The translations under genes and the position numbers were made by a program. From Desulfovibrio psychrotolerans (lineage in GTDB: Bacteria; Desulfobacterota; Desulfovibrionia; Desulfovibrionales; Desulfovibrionaceae), in NCBI RefSeq assembly GCF_013340305.1, contig NZ_BLVP01000008.1, positions 607,408 to 671,407 of the forward strand: a stretch of 64,000 nucleotides of DNA, read 5' to 3'. This document shows, in pieces, positions 1-8,154 of this stretch (position 1 is the first letter of the stretch; every line of letters starts with the position of its first letter). The notes below the pieces were generated by a model. It had not been told where the DNA came from. It saw only the letters and a program-made list of their open reading frames with translations, and made no database searches.

Positions 1-1
1 G

Positions 2-2197
2 GAACTGCAGGAGCGCATGCGCGAGAAGGTGCTTGCCCGGCGGGAAAAGGCCTTTCTGCAATGGCTGGACGAGGAGCATGCGCAGCGGCTGGCGACACAC
101 GGCGACGGAGCCATGCTGCTGGAGCCGAACCTGAAGGAGGGCGTGGGCGGGCTGCGCGATTACCACAGGCTGCTGTGGCTTGCACGGCTGCGCGGAGGCA
201 CGGGCGATGTATGCGGCGTGATGCGCCTCGCCGGATTCAGTGACGAGGATTACGCGCTGCTTGAGCGCAATGTGGATTTTCTGCACAGCGTGCGCAACCG
301 CCTGCATGTGCTCAGCCGTCGCAAGAGCGATCAACTGCACGTTGACCTGCAACCGGAAATCGCCACGCGCATGGGCTACGCCGACAGGGACGGTATGCTG
401 GCGGTGGAGCTTTTCCTGAGCGATCTGCACCGGTGTATGGGGGATATCAAGGCCCTTGCGGCAGCGTTCCGCTCTGTGGCAGGCGATGCGGACGAGGCTG
501 TTCTTGGCTGCGCGCCTGCGGCAGGAAGTGTGCATGTGCAGGGCAACGTGGTGCATGTATGCCCCCCTCAGGCACTTTTTGAACAGCCGCATCTCGCATT
601 GGAAGCGCTTACTCTTGCCGCCAATGTTCAGTGCGAAGGGATTCCCGTGCTGGCATGGGAAACGCGGCAGGTGCTGGCGCGTCTGGTGACAGAAGCCCCC
701 GCCAGGCTGGCGGAACTGAGCGGCATACGCAACGTGCTGGTGACCATTCTCACTTCGGGGCGTGCCTTTGATATTCTGGAGCAGATGGTGGGCGTGGGCA
801 TGCTCTCCGTGCTGCTGCCTGATTTTGGCAGAGTGCGCGACAGGGTGCAGTTTGACGGGTTTCATACCTATCCCGTGGGGCAGCATACCCTGTTTGCGCT
901 TCGCTATCTGGAAAGCCTGCCGGTGGACGGACATCCCAAATTCACCCCGCTCTGGAACGGGCTGCGGGATACTACCACCCTGATGCTGGGAGCCCTGTTC
1001 CATGACCTTGGCAAGGGCGGGGCGGATGCCTCGTCCCATTCCGCCAAGGGAGCGGAGATGGCCCGGTCACAGCTTACGGCGTGGGGTATGCCGGAGGCCG
1101 TGGTGGACGAAGTGGTCTTTCTGGTGGAGCACCATCTGCTGCTCGCCCGTACCGCGCACAGGCGCGACCTTTCGGATGAGTCTGTGGTGGCGCACTGCGC
1201 CGGGATTATAGGCACGCAGGAGCGGCTGGACCTGTTGTATCTGCTCACCTACGGAGATTCCCGGGCAACCGGACCCAAGGCGTGGAGTCAGTGGTCCGCT
1301 TCGCTGCTGGAGGAGCTGTATGGTAAGGTTGCCAACATGCTGCGCGACAACACCCTTGCCACGCCGCTTTCTGCCCGGACCATAAACGATACCCGCCGCC
1401 GGGTGGAAGCGCTGCTCGGTCAGGGCGGTGCGCCCGTATCCGGCGATGAAGGGATGGCGTTGCTGGAAATGCTGCCCACCCGGTATGCGCTGGTGGTGGA
1501 TCCGGAAGACATTCTTCGGCATATGGCCCTTGCCCGTGAACTGGCGCGTGAGATTACTGATGCGAAACGGCGGCTCAGCGAGGAGAGGGCGGCACGGGGT
1601 ATTGTGCTGCTTGATCCAAGACCGCTGGAAGGAAGACAGAGTGATGTGTGGGAGCTTGTGGTGGTGGCCCGTGATCAGCACGGCCTTTTTGCCACGGTGG
1701 CAGGCGTGCTGGCACTGCACAACCTGCGCGTGTACGCAGCGGATGCCTTTGTCTGGCGTGACGGGACCGTTGTGGATATCTTTCATGTCTCCGCGCCCCC
1801 GGACCCCCTGTACGCACGGGAATTCTGGGTCAAAGTACGCGGGTCCATCCAGTACGCGCTTACCGGTAAGCTCTCGCTGGAGTACCGTATTGACCAGAAA
1901 CGGAGCACCTTTCCCGTGCATACGGGCCATAACGATGTGGCGGTGAACATAGACAACGGCCTGTCGGACTTCCACACCGTCATCGAGATAGCCGCCCCTG
2001 ACCGGCCCGCGTTGCTGTATGACGTGGCGAGGACGCTTCAGGCCATGCGGCTGGATATTCTTTTTGCCAAGATTGCCACGCTGGGTTCCCGGACCAATGA
2101 CAGTTTTTCCGTGCGCGATACCTACGGGCAGAAACTGACGGATGCAGAGCAGGTGAGCGAGGTGCGCAACGCTCTTATGCATGCTCTGCGGCAGTGA
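2..2197 (+). CDS. glnD: [Protein-PII] uridylyltransferase / uridylyl-removing enzyme GlnD (5' truncated by window edge)
   Basis: Bifunctional nitrogen sensor that uridylylates PII proteins when glutamine is low and deuridylylates them when it is high. The frame is open to the first base of the window, so the start codon lies upstream. The visible part is about 731 residues, against roughly 850-900 for the family, so the N-terminal nucleotidyltransferase catalytic motifs are missing from view. Seen in order: the GlnD motif EPNLKEGVGGLRD; the central helical part (RNRLHVLSRRKSDQL); an HD phosphohydrolase domain with HTYPVGQHT and FHDLGKGG; then two C-terminal ACT domains (DQHGLFATVAGVLALHNLRV and DRPALLYDVARTLQAMRLDI), which bind glutamine in characterised members. 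No glnB, glnK or amtB is in view. Family assignment is secure. Confidence 0.95.
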   Translation, partial: ELQERMREKVLARREKAFLQWLDEEHAQRLATHGDGAMLLEPNLKEGVGGLRDYHRLLWLARLRGGTGDVCGVMRLAGFSDEDYALLERNVDFLHSVRNRLHVLSRRKSDQLHVDLQPEIATRMGYADRDGMLAVELFLSDLHRCMGDIKALAAAFRSVAGDADEAVLGCAPAAGSVHVQGNVVHVCPPQALFEQPHLALEALTLAANVQCEGIPVLAWETRQVLARLVTEAPARLAELSGIRNVLVTILTSGRAFDILEQMVGVGMLSVLLPDFGRVRDRVQFDGFHTYPVGQHTLFALRYLESLPVDGHPKFTPLWNGLRDTTTLMLGALFHDLGKGGADASSHSAKGAEMARSQLTAWGMPEAVVDEVVFLVEHHLLLARTAHRRDLSDESVVAHCAGIIGTQERLDLLYLLTYGDSRATGPKAWSQWSASLLEELYGKVANMLRDNTLATPLSARTINDTRRRVEALLGQGGAPVSGDEGMALLEMLPTRYALVVDPEDILRHMALARELAREITDAKRRLSEERAARGIVLLDPRPLEGRQSDVWELVVVARDQHGLFATVAGVLALHNLRVYAADAFVWRDGTVVDIFHVSAPPDPLYAREFWVKVRGSIQYALTGKLSLEYRIDQKRSTFPVHTGHNDVAVNIDNGLSDFHTVIEIAAPDRPALLYDVARTLQAMRLDILFAKIATLGSRTNDSFSVRDTYGQKLTDAEQVSEVRNALMHALRQ

Positions 2198-2209
2198 GCA
2201 ACCCGGTGC

Positions 2210-2233
2210 GCGGGAACGCATGTTGATTCCCGC
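2210..2233 (+). terminator. possible weak terminator after glnD
   Basis: Seven-base inverted repeat GCGGGAA / TTCCCGC with a 10-nt loop, 13 bases after the glnD stop, followed by a pyrimidine-rich TTCTCTC tract rather than a real T run. It may be an intrinsic terminator of modest strength. Confidence 0.3.
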
Positions 2234-2353
2234 TTCTCTCAGCGGAGCCGCTTATTTTGCCAGTCGGGTTGGGCACTTTGCGGTGCCTGCATTGCCAGCC
2301 TTTGCGTGCCTGTGTAGTATGCGTGTTTTTTAGAAGACAGGCGGGAGACGGGC

Positions 2354-3082
2354 ATGAACGAGTATATTATGACTGCCGCCGTTTACGCGGTTGCAGGGTT
2401 CCTGCAAGGCGTGACGGGGTTCGGGTCTGCGCTGGTGGCCATTCCTTTCATCACCATGTATCTGGATTTTCCTTCTGCGGTGGCAATGTCCGTATTGTGC
2501 GGTACTATGCTCAACGCACAACTGGGATGGAGCTACCGCAGGTTTGCGGACAGGAACCGGTTACGCCCGCTGTTTGTAGGGGCCTTGCCCGGTGTGCTGG
2601 TCGGGGTGGTGCTGCTGCGCCTTGTGCCCGGGCATGCCATGAAGACAGGGATGGGCGTGTTTTTGCTGGCCTATGCCGCATACGGCCTGTTCTGGGAGCG
2701 GGCAAGGCTGCGCGGCCTTTCGCAGTTATGGGGATACGTGGCCGGGTTTTGCTCCGGGGCCTTTGGCGCGGCTTTTGGCGCGGGCGGGCCACCTACGGTG
2801 GTTTATACCACGTTGTCCGGCTGGCCCAAGGATGCGGTGAAGGCCACGCTGGCCTGTTTTTTTCTCGCCGTGTGCGTTGTTTCCGCTCTGGCGCACATGG
2901 CCTCCGGCATGTGGAACATGCGGGTGATGCTGCTGGTGGCTGTTGCCGCTCCGGCAGTGTGGTTGGGAGCGCATACGGGCATTATTGTTTCGCGCCGCAT
3001 CGGGGAGCATTCCTACAGGCGTATGCTTTTTATCCTGCTTGCCGCTATGGGGGGCATGATGCTGTATTCTGCAGGAGCGTGA
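2354..3082 (+). CDS. TauE/SafE-family membrane permease (putative sulfite/organosulfonate-type anion exporter)
   Basis: A 242-residue, very hydrophobic protein with about seven or eight membrane segments. It carries the family hallmarks: an N-terminal glycine-rich repeat (GFLQGVTGFGSALVAIPF) and a second copy of the same type in the middle (GFCSGAFGAAFGAGGPP), reflecting the internal duplication of TauE/SafE (DUF81) proteins. Members export or import small anions such as sulfite, sulfoacetate or taurine-derived compounds, but the substrate cannot be read from sequence. In a sulfate reducer a sulfur oxyanion is a reasonable guess only. It is monocistronic: glnD ends 156 bases upstream, and a bidirectional terminator follows 35 bases after the stop. 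The ATG start has GGAGACGGGC before it. Confidence 0.85.
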   Translation: MNEYIMTAAVYAVAGFLQGVTGFGSALVAIPFITMYLDFPSAVAMSVLCGTMLNAQLGWSYRRFADRNRLRPLFVGALPGVLVGVVLLRLVPGHAMKTGMGVFLLAYAAYGLFWERARLRGLSQLWGYVAGFCSGAFGAAFGAGGPPTVVYTTLSGWPKDAVKATLACFFLAVCVVSALAHMASGMWNMRVMLLVAVAAPAVWLGAHTGIIVSRRIGEHSYRRMLFILLAAMGGMMLYSAGA

Positions 3083-3117
3083 AGCACGGCTGTCCCAGCT
3101 TCTTTCTGACATGGAAA

Positions 3118-3149
3118 AAGAGCCGCCTTTCATCCGGAAGGCGGCTCTT
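3118..3149. terminator. bidirectional intrinsic terminator between the TauE gene and the amino-acid ABC operon
   Basis: Perfect 12-bp stem AAGAGCCGCCTT / AAGGCGGCTCTT with an 8-nt loop. It lies between two convergent genes (stops at 3082 on plus and 3170 on minus). On the minus strand the stem is followed by CTTTTTCC, and on the plus strand by GTTGTCTTG, so it is a better terminator for the minus-strand operon. Confidence 0.85.
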
Positions 3150-3169
3150 GTTGTCTTGTGGTGTGCTGG

Positions 3170-3913
3170 CTACAGGATCTGTTCGAGGAATTTTTGCAGG
3201 CGGGGGTGTTCCGGTGCGGTGAAGAAGTGCTCCGGGGTGCCCACTTCCAGAACCTGCCCCTTATCCATGAACACGATGCGGTCCGCCACTTCACGGGCAA
3301 AGCCCATTTCGTGCGTTACGCAGACCATGGTCATGCCCTCCTTGGCGAGATTGACCATAACGTCCAGCACTTCGCCGATCATTTCCGGGTCCAGTGCGGA
3401 GGTGGGCTCGTCAAAGAGCATGATCTTGGGATTCATGGCCAGCGCGCGGGCAATGGCCACACGCTGCTGCTGCCCGCCGGAGAGATTGGAGGGGTACATG
3501 TTGGCCTTTTCGGATATGCCCACTTTCTTGAGCAGGGCCAGTGCGCGAGCCTCTGCTTCGTCCTTGGGCATTTTTTTCAGGCGCATGGGGGCCATGGTCA
3601 GGTTGCCCATGACGGTCTTGTGCGGGAAAAGGTTGAAGCTCTGAAACACCATGCCCAGCTCCTGCCGGATGGCGTTTATGTCGTTGGCGGGGTCGTTCAC
3701 ATCCTGCCCGTCTACGATTATTTTCCCTTTATTCACTGTTTCCAGCCGGTTGATGGAGCGCAGCATGGTGGACTTTCCCGAACCGGAAGGGCCGATGACC
3801 ACCACTTTTTCGCCGGGCTGGATATCCAGACACACGTCGTTGAGCGCGGTAAGCTGTCCGAAGAACTTGTAGACGTTTTGGATCTGTATGATGGGGGTAT
3901 TAGCGTTCGTCAT
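3170..3913 (-). CDS. polar amino-acid ABC transporter ATP-binding protein (GlnQ/HisP type)
   Basis: Cytoplasmic ATPase of a PAAT-family importer, 247 residues, the usual length. Walker [10 protein letters not shown] near residue 39, Q-loop in [11 protein letters not shown], signature LSGGQQQR, Walker [14 protein letters not shown] and switch histidine in CVTHEMGFA are all intact. Its start overlaps the end of the permease gene by 14 bases, so the two are translationally coupled. It is the last gene of a minus-strand binding protein-permease-ATPase operon that ends at the bidirectional terminator. GlnQ-like in sequence, but substrate specificity is set by the binding protein. Confidence 0.93.
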   Translation of the reverse strand: MTNANTPIIQIQNVYKFFGQLTALNDVCLDIQPGEKVVVIGPSGSGKSTMLRSINRLETVNKGKIIVDGQDVNDPANDINAIRQELGMVFQSFNLFPHKTVMGNLTMAPMRLKKMPKDEAEARALALLKKVGISEKANMYPSNLSGGQQQRVAIARALAMNPKIMLFDEPTSALDPEMIGEVLDVMVNLAKEGMTMVCVTHEMGFAREVADRIVFMDKGQVLEVGTPEHFFTAPEHPRLQKFLEQIL

Positions 3914-4691
3914 AGTAGTTCAGCCTGGCTTCCATGATGCTGACCGCCTTGGACAGCAGCAGGGTGATGAGAAGATAGATGAGGGCCACCATCAGGTAGG
4001 CCTCAAAATACTCAAAGGTAACGGAGGCGTATTCCCTGCCGCGGCGGAACAGCTCGGAAACCGCGAGGATGGAGACAAGGGAGGAGTCTTTGAGCAGGGC
4101 GATGAATTCGTTGCCCACGGGGGGCAGAATGGTGCGCCACGCCTGCGGCAGAACCACTAGGAACATAGTCTCGCGGGGGTTGAATCCCAGAGAGCGGGCT
4201 GCTTCAGTCTGTCCCTTGTCAATGGCGTCTATGCCGGCGCGGAATACTTCGCCCATATAGGCCCCGTAGCAGACACTCATGGCGATGACGGCGGAGGCGA
4301 GGTCCGGTAGCTGGAAGAACTCTCCGAGAGCGTAATAGATGAAAAAGAGCTGAACGAGCAGTGGGATGCCGCGGATGACTTCCACATACGTGGAGGCGAT
4401 GAGATTGATGGCCCTGTTTTTGGAGAGACGGCCCAGTCCGGTAACCAGACCTATGGGAATGGTGACGAATATGGCAGAGATGGTAACCTGAAAGGTGACA
4501 ATTATGCCATCCGGCAGGAATTTAAGAATTTCGTAGTATGGTTTGGGCTGCGTTATACATAGGTATAAAATTGTGCCGATGGCAAGGCATAGCGAAATGG
4601 TCCATGCGGAGACAAGGGTTTTGTCTTTGCTGGACGGGATGAGCATGCCATCCGTTACCGCTATGCGCACCTCTTTTTTTTCTACAGTCAT
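3900..4691 (-). CDS. polar amino-acid ABC transporter permease (HisM/GlnP family)
   Basis: Inner-membrane subunit of the importer, 263 residues from the ATG at 4691 (MTVEKKEV...). A GTG 57 bases upstream would add 19 unlikely residues (including KHPKDHNPPEQP) that overlap the attenuator-like hairpin region, so I prefer the ATG. The protein has a charged N-terminus, a first helix, then the typical HisMQ fold. The EAA loop that contacts the ATPase is visible ([18 protein letters not shown]). Only one permease is present, so the transporter would use a homodimer. It sits between the ATPase gene (14-base overlap) and the binding-protein gene (96-base gap holding a stem-loop). Confidence 0.92.
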   Translation of the reverse strand: MTVEKKEVRIAVTDGMLIPSSKDKTLVSAWTISLCLAIGTILYLCITQPKPYYEILKFLPDGIIVTFQVTISAIFVTIPIGLVTGLGRLSKNRAINLIASTYVEVIRGIPLLVQLFFIYYALGEFFQLPDLASAVIAMSVCYGAYMGEVFRAGIDAIDKGQTEAARSLGFNPRETMFLVVLPQAWRTILPPVGNEFIALLKDSSLVSILAVSELFRRGREYASVTFEYFEAYLMVALIYLLITLLLSKAVSIMEARLNYYDER

Positions 4692-4737
4692 GGGCTGCTC
4701 TGGGGGATTGTGGTCTTTTGGGTGCTTACAAAAGCAA

Positions 4738-4763
4738 GGGACTGGCACACCAGCACCAGTCCC
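4738..4763 (-). terminator. stem-loop between binding-protein and permease genes (partial terminator / mRNA stabiliser)
   Basis: Inverted repeat GGGACTGG / CCAGTCCC (8 bp, 10-nt loop), read on the minus strand 25 bases after the binding-protein stop and followed by TTGCTTTTGT. Such hairpins commonly separate highly expressed binding-protein genes from their permease genes and allow only partial read-through or protect the upstream mRNA. Confidence 0.6.
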
Positions 4764-4787
4764 GCTATATTCATGTATTCCGAAAGG

Positions 4788-5528
4788 TTATTTGCCGACC
4801 CACTTTTCGCGGAGTTCAGCTTCTATGCCCTTGGCCTTTACTGCTTCAATTCCCTTGTTCAGCAGGTTCAGCAGTTCGGTGTTACCCTTTTTAACAACAA
4901 AACCATAGTATTCCTTTTCGTCCGCTTCCACGATGAAGCCGACCTTCAGCTTTCCGGAATACTTTTCGTTGTTCAGCACGTAGTCGTATGCGGTTACGTC
5001 GTCGCAGATGGCTGCATCGATACGACCGGTGAACAGGGCTTCAACGGCGTGGCCCACTTCATCAAATTCCTTGGTGACAACGCCGCCGTCCTTTTTGGCC
5101 ACAAAGACGCCGGTGGTGCCTATCTGGCCACCGACGGTCTTGCCCTTGAGGTCGGCAAGGGTGGCAGCAGCGGAGTCGGCAGCAAGGATGACGGCCTGCT
5201 TCACTTCAAAGTAGGGGGTGGTGAAGTCGAACTTTTCTTTGCGCTCTTCGGTGATGGACACGGAAGAGGCGATCATGTCGTAGTTGCCGTTGGCAAGACC
5301 GGCGAAGATGCCGTCCCAGGCCACGTTCTTATGCTCAACCGTGATGCCCAGTTCCTTGGCGATGGCATCTGTGTAATCCACGGAGTAGCCAACGATCTGC
5401 TTTTCAGCATTGATGAACTCCATGGGCGGCCAAGTGGCGTCGTGGGCGATGACAATGGGCTTTGCGGCAAAGGCCAGATTGGCGGTCATAAGCACGGCCA
5501 GCAGTGTAAGCAGGGTCTTCTTCAGCAT
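4788..5528 (-). CDS. periplasmic amino-acid-binding protein of the ABC importer (SBP family 3)
   Basis: Periplasmic substrate-binding protein, 246 residues. The N-terminus MLKKTLLTLLAVLMTANLAFA is a clear Sec signal with signal peptidase I cleavage after AFA. The mature part begins KPIVIAHDATWPPMEF, and GYSVDYTDAIAKELG, WDGIFAGLANGNYDMIASSVSI and TTPYFE are typical of the GlnH/HisJ/ArtJ group. The residues binding the amino-acid backbone cannot be turned into a confident substrate call; glutamine or a basic amino acid is most likely. It is the first gene of the minus-strand operon, with a good Shine-Dalgarno (CAGGAGAGAC). Confidence 0.93.
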   Translation of the reverse strand: MLKKTLLTLLAVLMTANLAFAAKPIVIAHDATWPPMEFINAEKQIVGYSVDYTDAIAKELGITVEHKNVAWDGIFAGLANGNYDMIASSVSITEERKEKFDFTTPYFEVKQAVILAADSAAATLADLKGKTVGGQIGTTGVFVAKKDGGVVTKEFDEVGHAVEALFTGRIDAAICDDVTAYDYVLNNEKYSGKLKVGFIVEADEKEYYGFVVKKGNTELLNLLNKGIEAVKAKGIEAELREKWVGK

Positions 5529-5602
5529 CCTTGTCTCTCCTGAACTACTTGAATTATGTGGAAAATGGATACCTGTCTTTGTTGTACGCGAACAGGCAAA
5601 TT

Positions 5603-5633
5603 GTCAATGCAAATTCGTCAATTTCGTCAATTC
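5603..5633 (-). repeat. three GTCAA(T) direct repeats in the upstream region of the ABC operon
   Basis: GTCAAT occurs at 5603, 5617 and 5626; the last two lie in a 9-bp tandem duplication (CGTCAATTT / CGTCAATTC). Read on the minus strand these are TTGAC-type elements about 75-105 bases upstream of the binding-protein start. The innermost one gives a perfect TTGACA -35 hexamer, though no good -10 follows at 17 bp. They could be overlapping -35 elements or binding repeats for a regulator. Confidence 0.45.
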
Positions 5634-5707
5634 CGGTGCACTGGCGAGTGTTGTGACATCGATTTTTTGCATGACACCGGGGTGTTATCTCCGGGGCGTT
5701 TGCGCGG

Positions 5708-6307
5708 TCAACTGAAGATGAACGTGACCAGCAGGGGAACGGCAACAGTAAGGAACATGCCGCTGAACACGGCGATGATGCCGTAGCGTTCTCCGGAAAA
5801 GCGCACGATGATGGGCAGGCAGGTGTCCATGGATGTGGCACCCCCGGCAGCCACCGGGCCAAGCTTGCCGAAGTGCCGTGCAAGCAGGGGAGCGGCAAGC
5901 AGGGTGGTGAGTTCTCGTATGATGTTGGACAGCAGCGCCACAGAGCCAAGCACCGGGCTGACCATCTTGGATATCATGATGCTGGACAGGGAGTAGTAGC
6001 CGAATCCCGCCCCCACACCGAGGGCGTGGCGAAGAGGCATGTCGCCCAGAAAGGGCCAGATGGCGGCGGCCCCTGCAAAGGTTCCGGCCATGACGAACAG
6101 GGGCACAAGCAGCACCTTAACGTGCAGTTCCCGCAGGATGCGCCAGCTGCGGGTATCAAACCCCATGGACATGCCTACAAGGAAGAGCAGAGCGTAGAGG
6201 GCGTAGCTTGCGAGGGCGCCATCGGCGAGCCAGCCGGGCAGAAGGTCCAGCCTGCCGGACAGGCAGCCTGCCAGAAAGAACCCCAGAATGATGAGACTAC
6301 CTTTCAT
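5708..6307 (-). CDS. LysO-family exporter, C-terminal half as a separate gene (DUF340)
   Basis: A 199-residue integral membrane protein with about six hydrophobic segments. It matches the C-terminal part of LysO (YbjE), the lysine exporter of E. coli, including the conserved stretches GFGYYSLSSIMISKM and ATSMDTCLPIIVRF. The ATG at 6307 (MKGSLIILGFF) is preferred over an in-frame start 60 bases upstream, because that would be an implausible cysteine- and glycine-rich extension inside the previous gene. The gene overlaps the N-terminal-half gene by 11 bases, so the two are coupled and together equal one full-length LysO. Split versions are known in other anaerobes. Lysine as substrate is inferred from family membership only. 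Confidence 0.82.
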   Translation of the reverse strand: MKGSLIILGFFLAGCLSGRLDLLPGWLADGALASYALYALLFLVGMSMGFDTRSWRILRELHVKVLLVPLFVMAGTFAGAAAIWPFLGDMPLRHALGVGAGFGYYSLSSIMISKMVSPVLGSVALLSNIIRELTTLLAAPLLARHFGKLGPVAAGGATSMDTCLPIIVRFSGERYGIIAVFSGMFLTVAVPLLVTFIFS

Positions 6308-6581
6308 CCAGCCGCCCCCGCAGAATAAAGCGATCCAGCAACCATACGGCGGCAACGCTGCCTGCAAGGCAGCTCAGGCTTATGGCAAACGCCTGCGCGC
6401 CGATGGTGCCAAGCTGGCGAATGAGTTCCGCATCGGAGCCCAGAGAGACGCCCAGCAGGAAGAGCAGGCCGTATATGGCCCACATGGTCAGCTTGTCTAC
6501 GGTGTAAATCACCTTTTCCCGCCTGCGTAAGGCATAGCCAAGCGGGATGCCAGCGACAATGCAGCCTACTTCCAGAAACAC
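6297..6581 (-). CDS. LysO-family exporter, N-terminal half as a separate gene (DUF340)
   Basis: A 94-residue membrane protein with three hydrophobic segments, homologous to the first third of LysO. The motif WAIYGLLFLLGVSLGSD matches the repeat seen in the partner (YALLFLVGMSMGFD), showing the internal duplication of the family. The GTG start is supported by AAGGAG eight bases upstream. Its stop lies 11 bases inside the next gene. The two products must act together to make a complete transporter. Confidence 0.8.
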   Translation of the reverse strand: MFLEVGCIVAGIPLGYALRRREKVIYTVDKLTMWAIYGLLFLLGVSLGSDAELIRQLGTIGAQAFAISLSCLAGSVAAVWLLDRFILRGRLDER

Positions 6582-6695
6582 GCGGTTGCTCCTTGAATGT
6601 CGAATGGTGCAGGGAGGATGGCCGCATTTTTCTTTTGTGCAAGGCCCCCGGCCCTATCCGGTTCTGCTGCGGGTATACCGCATGGGCGGAGAAGT

Positions 6696-6720
6696 CAATC
6701 CGGGCAGCCTGCCCGGATTG
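6696..6720. repeat. perfect 11-bp hairpin between the divergent lysO-like and cupin genes
   Basis: CAATCCGGGCA / TGCCCGGATTG with a GCC loop. It lies 115 bases upstream of the lysO-like GTG and about 155 bases upstream of the cupin ATG. It has no adjoining T run on either strand, so it is more likely a leader or boundary structure than a simple terminator. Confidence 0.5.
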
Positions 6721-6754
6721 GGGACAGGAGGTTTTTTGCAAAGATGTGCCTTGT

Positions 6755-6770
6755 TGTGACCTTTATCACA
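6755..6770 (+). promoter_or_regulatory. CRP/FNR-family (HcpR-like) operator upstream of the cupin gene
   Basis: TGTGA-CCTTTA-TCACA is a perfect TGTGA-N6-TCACA palindrome, preceded by T (TTGTGA). A TATATT -10 element at 6791-6796 puts the transcription start near 6803, so the operator is centred at about -40.5, the class II activation position. HcpR of Desulfovibrio recognises TTGTGA-N6-TCACAA-like sites, as do CRP homologues; which protein binds here cannot be told from sequence. Confidence 0.7.
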
Positions 6771-6851
6771 TCCCCCTTGTTCCGAGTGACTATATTGGGG
6801 GTGCGGACGAAGTAAATCAGGTAACTAGGGCGTATGCCCGGGAGAATCATT

Positions 6852-7169
6852 ATGAAGAAGACGAGTCTTACGCAGGTACGTGACTACAGGGATACCGGAT
6901 TTCACAAGCATCTGGTGCATGAGTCCGAGAATTTTAAGATTCTGAATTTCAACTTCAAGGCGGGCCAGCAGTTGCCCATTCACAGCCACGATCTGGACGG
7001 AGAACTGTCCATTGTGGTTATCGCGGGGCGCGGCGAGTTTCTGGGAGACAATGGCGCGGTTATTCCCGCAGAAACAGGGGACGTGCTCATCTCTGAAATC
7101 CGCAAACCGCACGGAGTGCGCGCCATTACCGACATGAGTGTGCTGGTGACCATCGCTCCGCCCATCTAG
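6852..7169 (+). CDS. small single-domain cupin protein
   Basis: A 105-residue protein made of one cupin beta-barrel. The first cupin motif is visible as QQLPIHSHDLDGELSIVV, with metal-ligand candidates His-Ser-His and Glu, and the second as GDVLISEIRKPHGVRA with its histidine. Substrate and reaction are unknown; small cupins of this type serve as metal-binding enzymes or sensors. The ATG at 6852 has GGAGA six bases upstream and is preferred over an ATG 18 bases earlier. The gene is single, sits behind a CRP/HcpR-type site at a class II position, and ends in a strong terminator. This points to a stress- or redox-responsive role, which is inference. Confidence 0.8.
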   Translation: MKKTSLTQVRDYRDTGFHKHLVHESENFKILNFNFKAGQQLPIHSHDLDGELSIVVIAGRGEFLGDNGAVIPAETGDVLISEIRKPHGVRAITDMSVLVTIAPPI

Positions 7170-7238
7170 CAGCGGAAATGGCAGATGCAAAGAAGCAGCT
7201 GCCATAAAAAACCTATAGATAAAAATCCCATACACATA

Positions 7239-7270
7239 AAAGCCCGTCCGGTATGCTCCGGACGGGCTTT
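7239..7270. terminator. bidirectional terminator between cupin gene and mlaA
   Basis: Perfect 13-bp stem AAAGCCCGTCCGG / CCGGACGGGCTTT with a 6-nt loop, between convergent genes. Plus-strand tail is AACTTTTG. On the minus strand the stem is followed by a T then ATGTGTATGG, so it serves at least the cupin gene well. Confidence 0.85.
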
Positions 7271-7299
7271 AACTTTTGCAAAAAAGAACGCAGCTTCTG

Positions 7300-8142
7300 C
7301 TACTGCGCTACCCGTGAACGGCGCAACTGCACGTATGCGTTGCGGATGGCACTGTAGGGTTCCACGGCGGATTTCTTGATCTCTTCGTACTGGGCCAGCT
7401 GCTTGTCAAAGGAATTGAACTGGTCGTACACCTTGAGTCCCAGAGAGGAATGCCACGGCGTGACATAGCTGACGGGGTTGAGGAAGGAATCGCCCACCAT
7501 GCCCGTTGAGTCGCGCAGAGAGGAGGGACCGATGAAGGGCCACACAATGTAGAAGCCTTCTCCGAAGCCCCATACGCCCAAGGTTTGTCCCAGGTCTTCC
7601 TCATCCGGGCTGTATTCGATGAGTGCCTTCTTGTCTGCCGCCGGATTCATGAGTCCGCCGAATCCTGCCGTGGTGTTCACCACAAAGCGGGCGGTCTCTA
7701 CCGCAGCCTCATTGAATTTGCCCTGCAAGACAGAACTGACGAAGCGCACCGGGTAGAGCAGGTTGTGGAAGAAGTTGGAAACGCCCGCGCGCAGTTCCCA
7801 CGGAGTGACCGCGGAATAGCCCTTGTGCAGGGGCTTCAGGACGCCGAGGTAGAGCGTATCGTTGAATCCGAACCAGAAACGGTTCCAGCCCTCTAAGGGG
7901 TCGTTGATGCCGGGGGCTGTTTCGTGGTCGTATTCCGCATCGTCATCAAAGGTGGCAAGCCCGGAAGTCCGTGCGTGGAGCCTGCCCTGAGCCTGATCCG
8001 CAGAGGCAAGCAGGGGCATGCTGGCCAAAAGCTCCGGCATGGAGTAGGCAAGCGGAGGCTGGCGGTCTGCCATGGCGGGCTGCGCGAGGGTGAAGAGGAG
8101 TGCGCAGGTTGCCAGCAGGGGGGCGATTCGGTTCATAGACAT
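7300..8142 (-). CDS. mlaA: MlaA/VacJ-family outer-membrane lipid-asymmetry protein
   Basis: Component of the Mla system, which removes misplaced phospholipids from the outer leaflet of the outer membrane. About 280 residues; MlaA signatures NDPLEGWNRFWFGFND, RFVVNTTAGFGGLMNPA, WPFIGPSSLRDSTG and FLNPVSYV are all present. E. coli MlaA is a lipoprotein, but here the signal (MNRIAPLLATCALLFTLAQPAMA) has no convincing lipobox and looks like a signal peptidase I substrate cleaved after AMA. The start is uncertain: a GTG at 8148 and ATGs at 8142 and 8136 are all possible. It is the last gene of the mlaE-F-D-C-A operon, 12 bases after mlaC. Confidence 0.92.
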   Translation of the reverse strand: MSMNRIAPLLATCALLFTLAQPAMADRQPPLAYSMPELLASMPLLASADQAQGRLHARTSGLATFDDDAEYDHETAPGINDPLEGWNRFWFGFNDTLYLGVLKPLHKGYSAVTPWELRAGVSNFFHNLLYPVRFVSSVLQGKFNEAAVETARFVVNTTAGFGGLMNPAADKKALIEYSPDEEDLGQTLGVWGFGEGFYIVWPFIGPSSLRDSTGMVGDSFLNPVSYVTPWHSSLGLKVYDQFNSFDKQLAQYEEIKKSAVEPYSAIRNAYVQLRRSRVAQ

Positions 8143-8154
8143 GCTCACAGTGGC

